Below are positions 37,285-39,849 of a DNA stretch of 39,849 bases, in pieces. Position 1 is the stretch's first letter, and every line of letters begins with the position of its first letter. The DNA lies in the NCBI RefSeq assembly GCF_001444505.1, contig NZ_LNDJ01000060.1, positions 1 through 39,849 of the forward strand, in the 5' to 3' direction. This DNA is from Psychrobacter piscatorii. Lineage in GTDB: Bacteria > Pseudomonadota > Gammaproteobacteria > Pseudomonadales > Moraxellaceae. Below the pieces are notes generated by a model that had not been told where the DNA came from, did not search any database, and saw only the letters and a program-made list of their open reading frames with translations. Made by a program: the position numbers and the translations under genes.

Positions 37285-37845
37285 TTACCCATCACAATCG
37301 GTAGGGTGGTCTTGATTAAGCTTCTGACTGACTCGACCGTTTTGATTGAAAGAAATTTGGTACATTGCATCATTATAGGTAGATGTAGGGCAGTACTTGA
37401 TATGGCCGAAGTGACCTCGAGGTTTGCCGCTATCACCCCAAAATTTGATGTAATGGCGACCCGCTCCGACTCTGAGTTTCAGTGTACTATATTTTAAATT
37501 AAAATATTGATTGAGTACTAGAGTATCAGCATTTGTATCGAAGTTTTTGTTACCGTTTTTGTCTACGAATAATATAAGCATGTTGTCACTATTGCGGTCG
37601 CATTGTATACCGTCATTCGATAAACAAACCAATACATCTTGTCTAGTGATATAGCTTTCAGCTTTTGCCAAAGCGAGGGCGTTTTCTAATTGGGTTTTGA
37701 CGCGTTTGGCTTCCATACGCGTTAATTGCGTCAATATGCTTGGCGTTGCAATCGCTACTATGATAGCAAACACCGTTACAGTAACAATCAGCTCAACAAG
37801 AGTGAAGCCATTCCTACCTTTAGCGCTTAAAGCTTGCAAATGCAT
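37285..37845 (-). CDS. GspH/FimT-type pseudopilin
   Basis: A type IV pilin-like minor subunit. The prepilin site is RNG|FTLVELIVTVTVFAIIVAIATPS: Gly before the cut, Phe at +1 and Glu at +5, followed by the hydrophobic helix. The C-terminal domain (GspH fold) has RVKTQLENALALAKAESYITRQ, a Cys pair around VCLSNDGIQC, and another near the end (YCPTS...DCDG). I use the ATG at 37845 (186 residues, 13-residue leader). The frame is open to an ATG at 38013, which has AGGA upstream but would give a leader of about 69 residues. No other pilus gene is in the window, so this is an orphan FimT-like gene. Confidence 0.8.
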   Translation of the reverse strand: MHLQALSAKGRNGFTLVELIVTVTVFAIIVAIATPSILTQLTRMEAKRVKTQLENALALAKAESYITRQDVLVCLSNDGIQCDRNSDNMLILFVDKNGNKNFDTNADTLVLNQYFNLKYSTLKLRVGAGRHYIKFWGDSGKPRGHFGHIKYCPTSTYNDAMYQISFNQNGRVSQKLNQDHPTDCDG

Positions 37846-38598
37846 TGCAGAGCGTTTATTACATATAGTTAACTGGTGTAGTGGAGCGTACAACTGATTT
37901 ATTCGAAATATTAGCCTATCATGACTAAGCATTCCCTTCATAAAAGTAGATACAGGTAAAACCACTATCAGTAATCTGCGATAATTTGATGATGTTTTAT
38001 AAAGCGATTTCATAGATTGCTACATCCTATGGCTTCAGACTTTCCAAATAGAATAATCGCGCTTATTTGCAATATCTAGCTAATCCATTATGTAGAAAAA
38101 ATACTTGATAAAGACTAGTATTTTGGTTTGTTGGCAGTATACAAAATTATTACTTTTCTATAAGTTACTTCGAATATCAAATAATGTCGACTATCGTAAT
38201 ATAAACAGAATATATGTCTATTGTCAAAAAATGTTTCAATTAGTGAATAATGTGCATTAGGAATAGAGAAAAATTATTAATTGTAATAAAATATGTTCAA
38301 ACGATAGGTGCTAGTTAATTTAGTATCTATCGTGAACTGACATACAAAAGATAAAAAGCGTAAGGTGTGTTAGTTCTAAGTAACTTAGAATGGCTATTGT
38401 GTTTTAGTTACAACATTATCGTGTAATAATGTGTAGCTCGTTAACGAAAAAAGTTGTAAACTGAATGGATAATCGCTAAGCTACTTCTTAATTGGTTTTG
38501 CTTTGTAACCTAAAATGCGTAAAAGATGTCTAATTTAGAGCGTCTTGAGAATCGGTTTTGCTTAATGCATCACTAAAATTATCCTTTGGAGGAAGTCC
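37846..38598. other. Long AT-rich region upstream of OmpA-like gene
   Basis: About 750 bases (585 if the longer pseudopilin start is used). It holds a 17-bp perfect palindrome (38374-38390), a 7-bp inverted repeat ACATTAT/ATAATGT (38413-38432) and two copies of GGTTTTGCTT (38494-38503 and 38554-38563). No gene is seen. It must contain the promoter and leader of the OmpA-like gene. Confidence 0.55.
38374..38390. promoter_or_regulatory. 17-bp perfect palindrome upstream of OmpA-like gene
   Basis: TTCTAAGT, one central A, ACTTAGAA. Its size suits an operator for a dimeric regulator. It lies 209 bases before the ATG. Confidence 0.5.
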
Positions 38599-39783
38599 AT
38601 GAAACTGAATAAAATTGCTCTAGCACTGTTCGCTGTAACAGCTGCACCTCTAGCAGCTAATGCTGGTGTTACTATTAGCCCACTATTATTAGGTTATCAC
38701 TACAGCGAAGGCGCTGATGATGATCAAGCTGAATTACTAGGCGACTATAGTGGTAATGGTGATAGCTACTATAAAGAAGATGGTTTATACACTGGTGCAG
38801 CGTTAGGTATCGAACTTACTCCTTCTACTCAGTTCCAAGTAGAGTATGGTGTATCAGATACTGATGCTATCCGCCAAGACGGTTCTGATAATTTCGACGC
38901 AGAACAAGAAATGATCTCTGGTAACTTCTTAATTGGTACCGAAGAGTTCACTGGTTATACTGATAGCGCTCTTAAGCCATATGTATTAGTTGGTGCTGGC
39001 CAATCTAAACTTGAGATTAAAGACTCTTCAGGTGACAAAGTTAGTGGCACTAAAGACACTATCGGTAACCTAGGTTTAGGTGCTATGTATCGTATCAACG
39101 ATGCACTAAGCCTACGTGGTGAAGCTCGTGCGATTCATAACTTTGACAACAACTGGTGGGAAGGCATGGCTTTGGCCGGTCTAGAAGTTGTACTTGGTGG
39201 CCATCTAGCACCTACAGTAGCTGTACCGCCAATGGAAGAGCCAATGGTTGACAACACTCCAGTAGTTGTTGTTGAAGCTGACCTTGATTCTGACGGTGAT
39301 GGCGTACCTGACAGCATGGATGCATGCCCAGGCACTCCAATGAATGTAGTGGTTGATGAGCGTGGTTGCCCAGTACCAGTAGATATTACTGATGAGCTGA
39401 AAATGGAACTACGTGTATTCTTTGATAACGATAAATCAGCTATCAAAAACCAATACAAGCCAGAAATCGCTAAAGTAGCAGAAAAAATGCGTGAGTACCC
39501 TAACTCTACAGCTCGTGTAGAAGGTCATGCATCTAAAACTGGTCCTTCAGCACGTTACAACCAACGTCTATCTGAAGCTCGTGCCGTTGCTGTTAAATCT
39601 ATGCTAACTAATGAATTCGGTATTGCTCCAAACCGTCTATCAACTGTTGGTTATGGTTATGACCAACCAATCGCATCAAACGATACTGAAGAAGGTCGTG
39701 CTATGAACCGTCGTGTTTATGCCATCATCACTGGTGACAAAACGATGACTGTTGAACAAACTAAAGATATGGTTGTTCAGTAA
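38599..39783 (+). CDS. OmpA-like outer membrane protein
   Basis: Outer-membrane protein that links the membrane to peptidoglycan. The 394 residues begin with a signal peptide (MKLNKIALALFAVTAAPLAANA, about 22 residues), then an eight-stranded beta-barrel-like domain (to about 210), a Pro-rich linker, a thrombospondin-3-type calcium-binding piece (DLDSDGDGVPDSMDACPGTP) with a Cys pair, and a C-terminal OmpA domain (LRVFFDNDKSAIKNQYKPEI, VEGHASKTGPSARYNQRLSEAR, LSTVGYGYDQPIASN) with the peptidoglycan-binding Asp/Arg region. A strong GGAGGAAG precedes the ATG. Codon choice looks optimised for high expression. It resembles the OmpA/OprF family of Moraxellaceae, so I leave the symbol empty. Confidence 0.92.
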   Translation: MKLNKIALALFAVTAAPLAANAGVTISPLLLGYHYSEGADDDQAELLGDYSGNGDSYYKEDGLYTGAALGIELTPSTQFQVEYGVSDTDAIRQDGSDNFDAEQEMISGNFLIGTEEFTGYTDSALKPYVLVGAGQSKLEIKDSSGDKVSGTKDTIGNLGLGAMYRINDALSLRGEARAIHNFDNNWWEGMALAGLEVVLGGHLAPTVAVPPMEEPMVDNTPVVVVEADLDSDGDGVPDSMDACPGTPMNVVVDERGCPVPVDITDELKMELRVFFDNDKSAIKNQYKPEIAKVAEKMREYPNSTARVEGHASKTGPSARYNQRLSEARAVAVKSMLTNEFGIAPNRLSTVGYGYDQPIASNDTEEGRAMNRRVYAIITGDKTMTVEQTKDMVVQ

Positions 39784-39827
39784 GTATTAGATAATTAATC
39801 GTATAGTTAGATATATGGTTACAAAAA

Positions 39828-39849
39828 AAGCCACCCAATTGGGTGGCTT
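39828..39849. terminator. Terminator after OmpA-like gene, at window edge
   Basis: AAGCCACCC (39828-39836), a 4-base loop, and its exact complement (39841-39849), preceded by an A-run. The window ends inside the expected T-run. Confidence 0.8.

Overview
The window looks like chromosomal DNA of a gammaproteobacterium of the Moraxellaceae, most probably a Psychrobacter. This rests on the order of the housekeeping genes (smc-zipA-ligA, coaD-ferredoxin, lepA-lepB-DUF4845-rnc-era-recO), the Gln-rich SMC and the style of the OmpA-like porin. No species can be named without a database search. Most genes are ordinary core genes. I see no prophage, transposase, CRISPR array or restriction system.

Layout. 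1-2.8 kb: the 3' end of an isovaleryl-CoA dehydrogenase gene, a bidirectional terminator, then coaX and birA on the minus strand. 3-4.8 kb: a TauE/SafE-type exporter preceded by a 19-bp palindrome, and an unrecognised protein with a PD-(D/E)XK-like pattern. 4.9-12.5 kb: smc, zipA and ligA, with a clear terminator between zipA and ligA. 12.5-16.3 kb: an accessory minus-strand cluster with two RidA-family proteins, a PhzF-family enzyme and a two-Gate-domain membrane protein, next to a LysR regulator and repeated TGCATAAT boxes. 16.5-17.7 kb: two small lipoproteins. 18-20.5 kb: a YgiQ-type radical SAM protein. 20.8-23 kb: amt behind a near-perfect sigma-54 promoter, with an unknown downstream partner. 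23-25.7 kb: a lipoprotein, an Lrp/AsnC regulator and a divergent EamA/RarD transporter, then a 72-bp structured inverted repeat. 26-29.7 kb: smpB, coaD, ferredoxin, bioA and bioD. 29.7-30.4 kb: RNase P RNA and a CAU-anticodon tRNA. 30.7-37.1 kb: lepA, lepB, DUF4845, rnc, era and recO. 37.3-39.8 kb: an orphan pseudopilin and an OmpA-like outer-membrane protein.

How the genes work together. coaX and coaD supply two steps of CoA synthesis. bioA and bioD make biotin precursors and BirA attaches biotin to carboxylases, but this BirA lacks the DNA-binding domain, so bioAD must be controlled in some other way. smc, zipA and ligA serve chromosome organisation, division and DNA joining. lepA, lepB, rnc, era and recO serve translation, protein export, RNA processing, ribosome assembly and repair. 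The least explained parts are the RidA/PhzF/Gate cluster and its operator-like repeats, the amt-linked unknown gene, the nuclease-like unknown upstream of smc, and several strong intergenic palindromes. All functional statements are from reading the sequence; no search was run.
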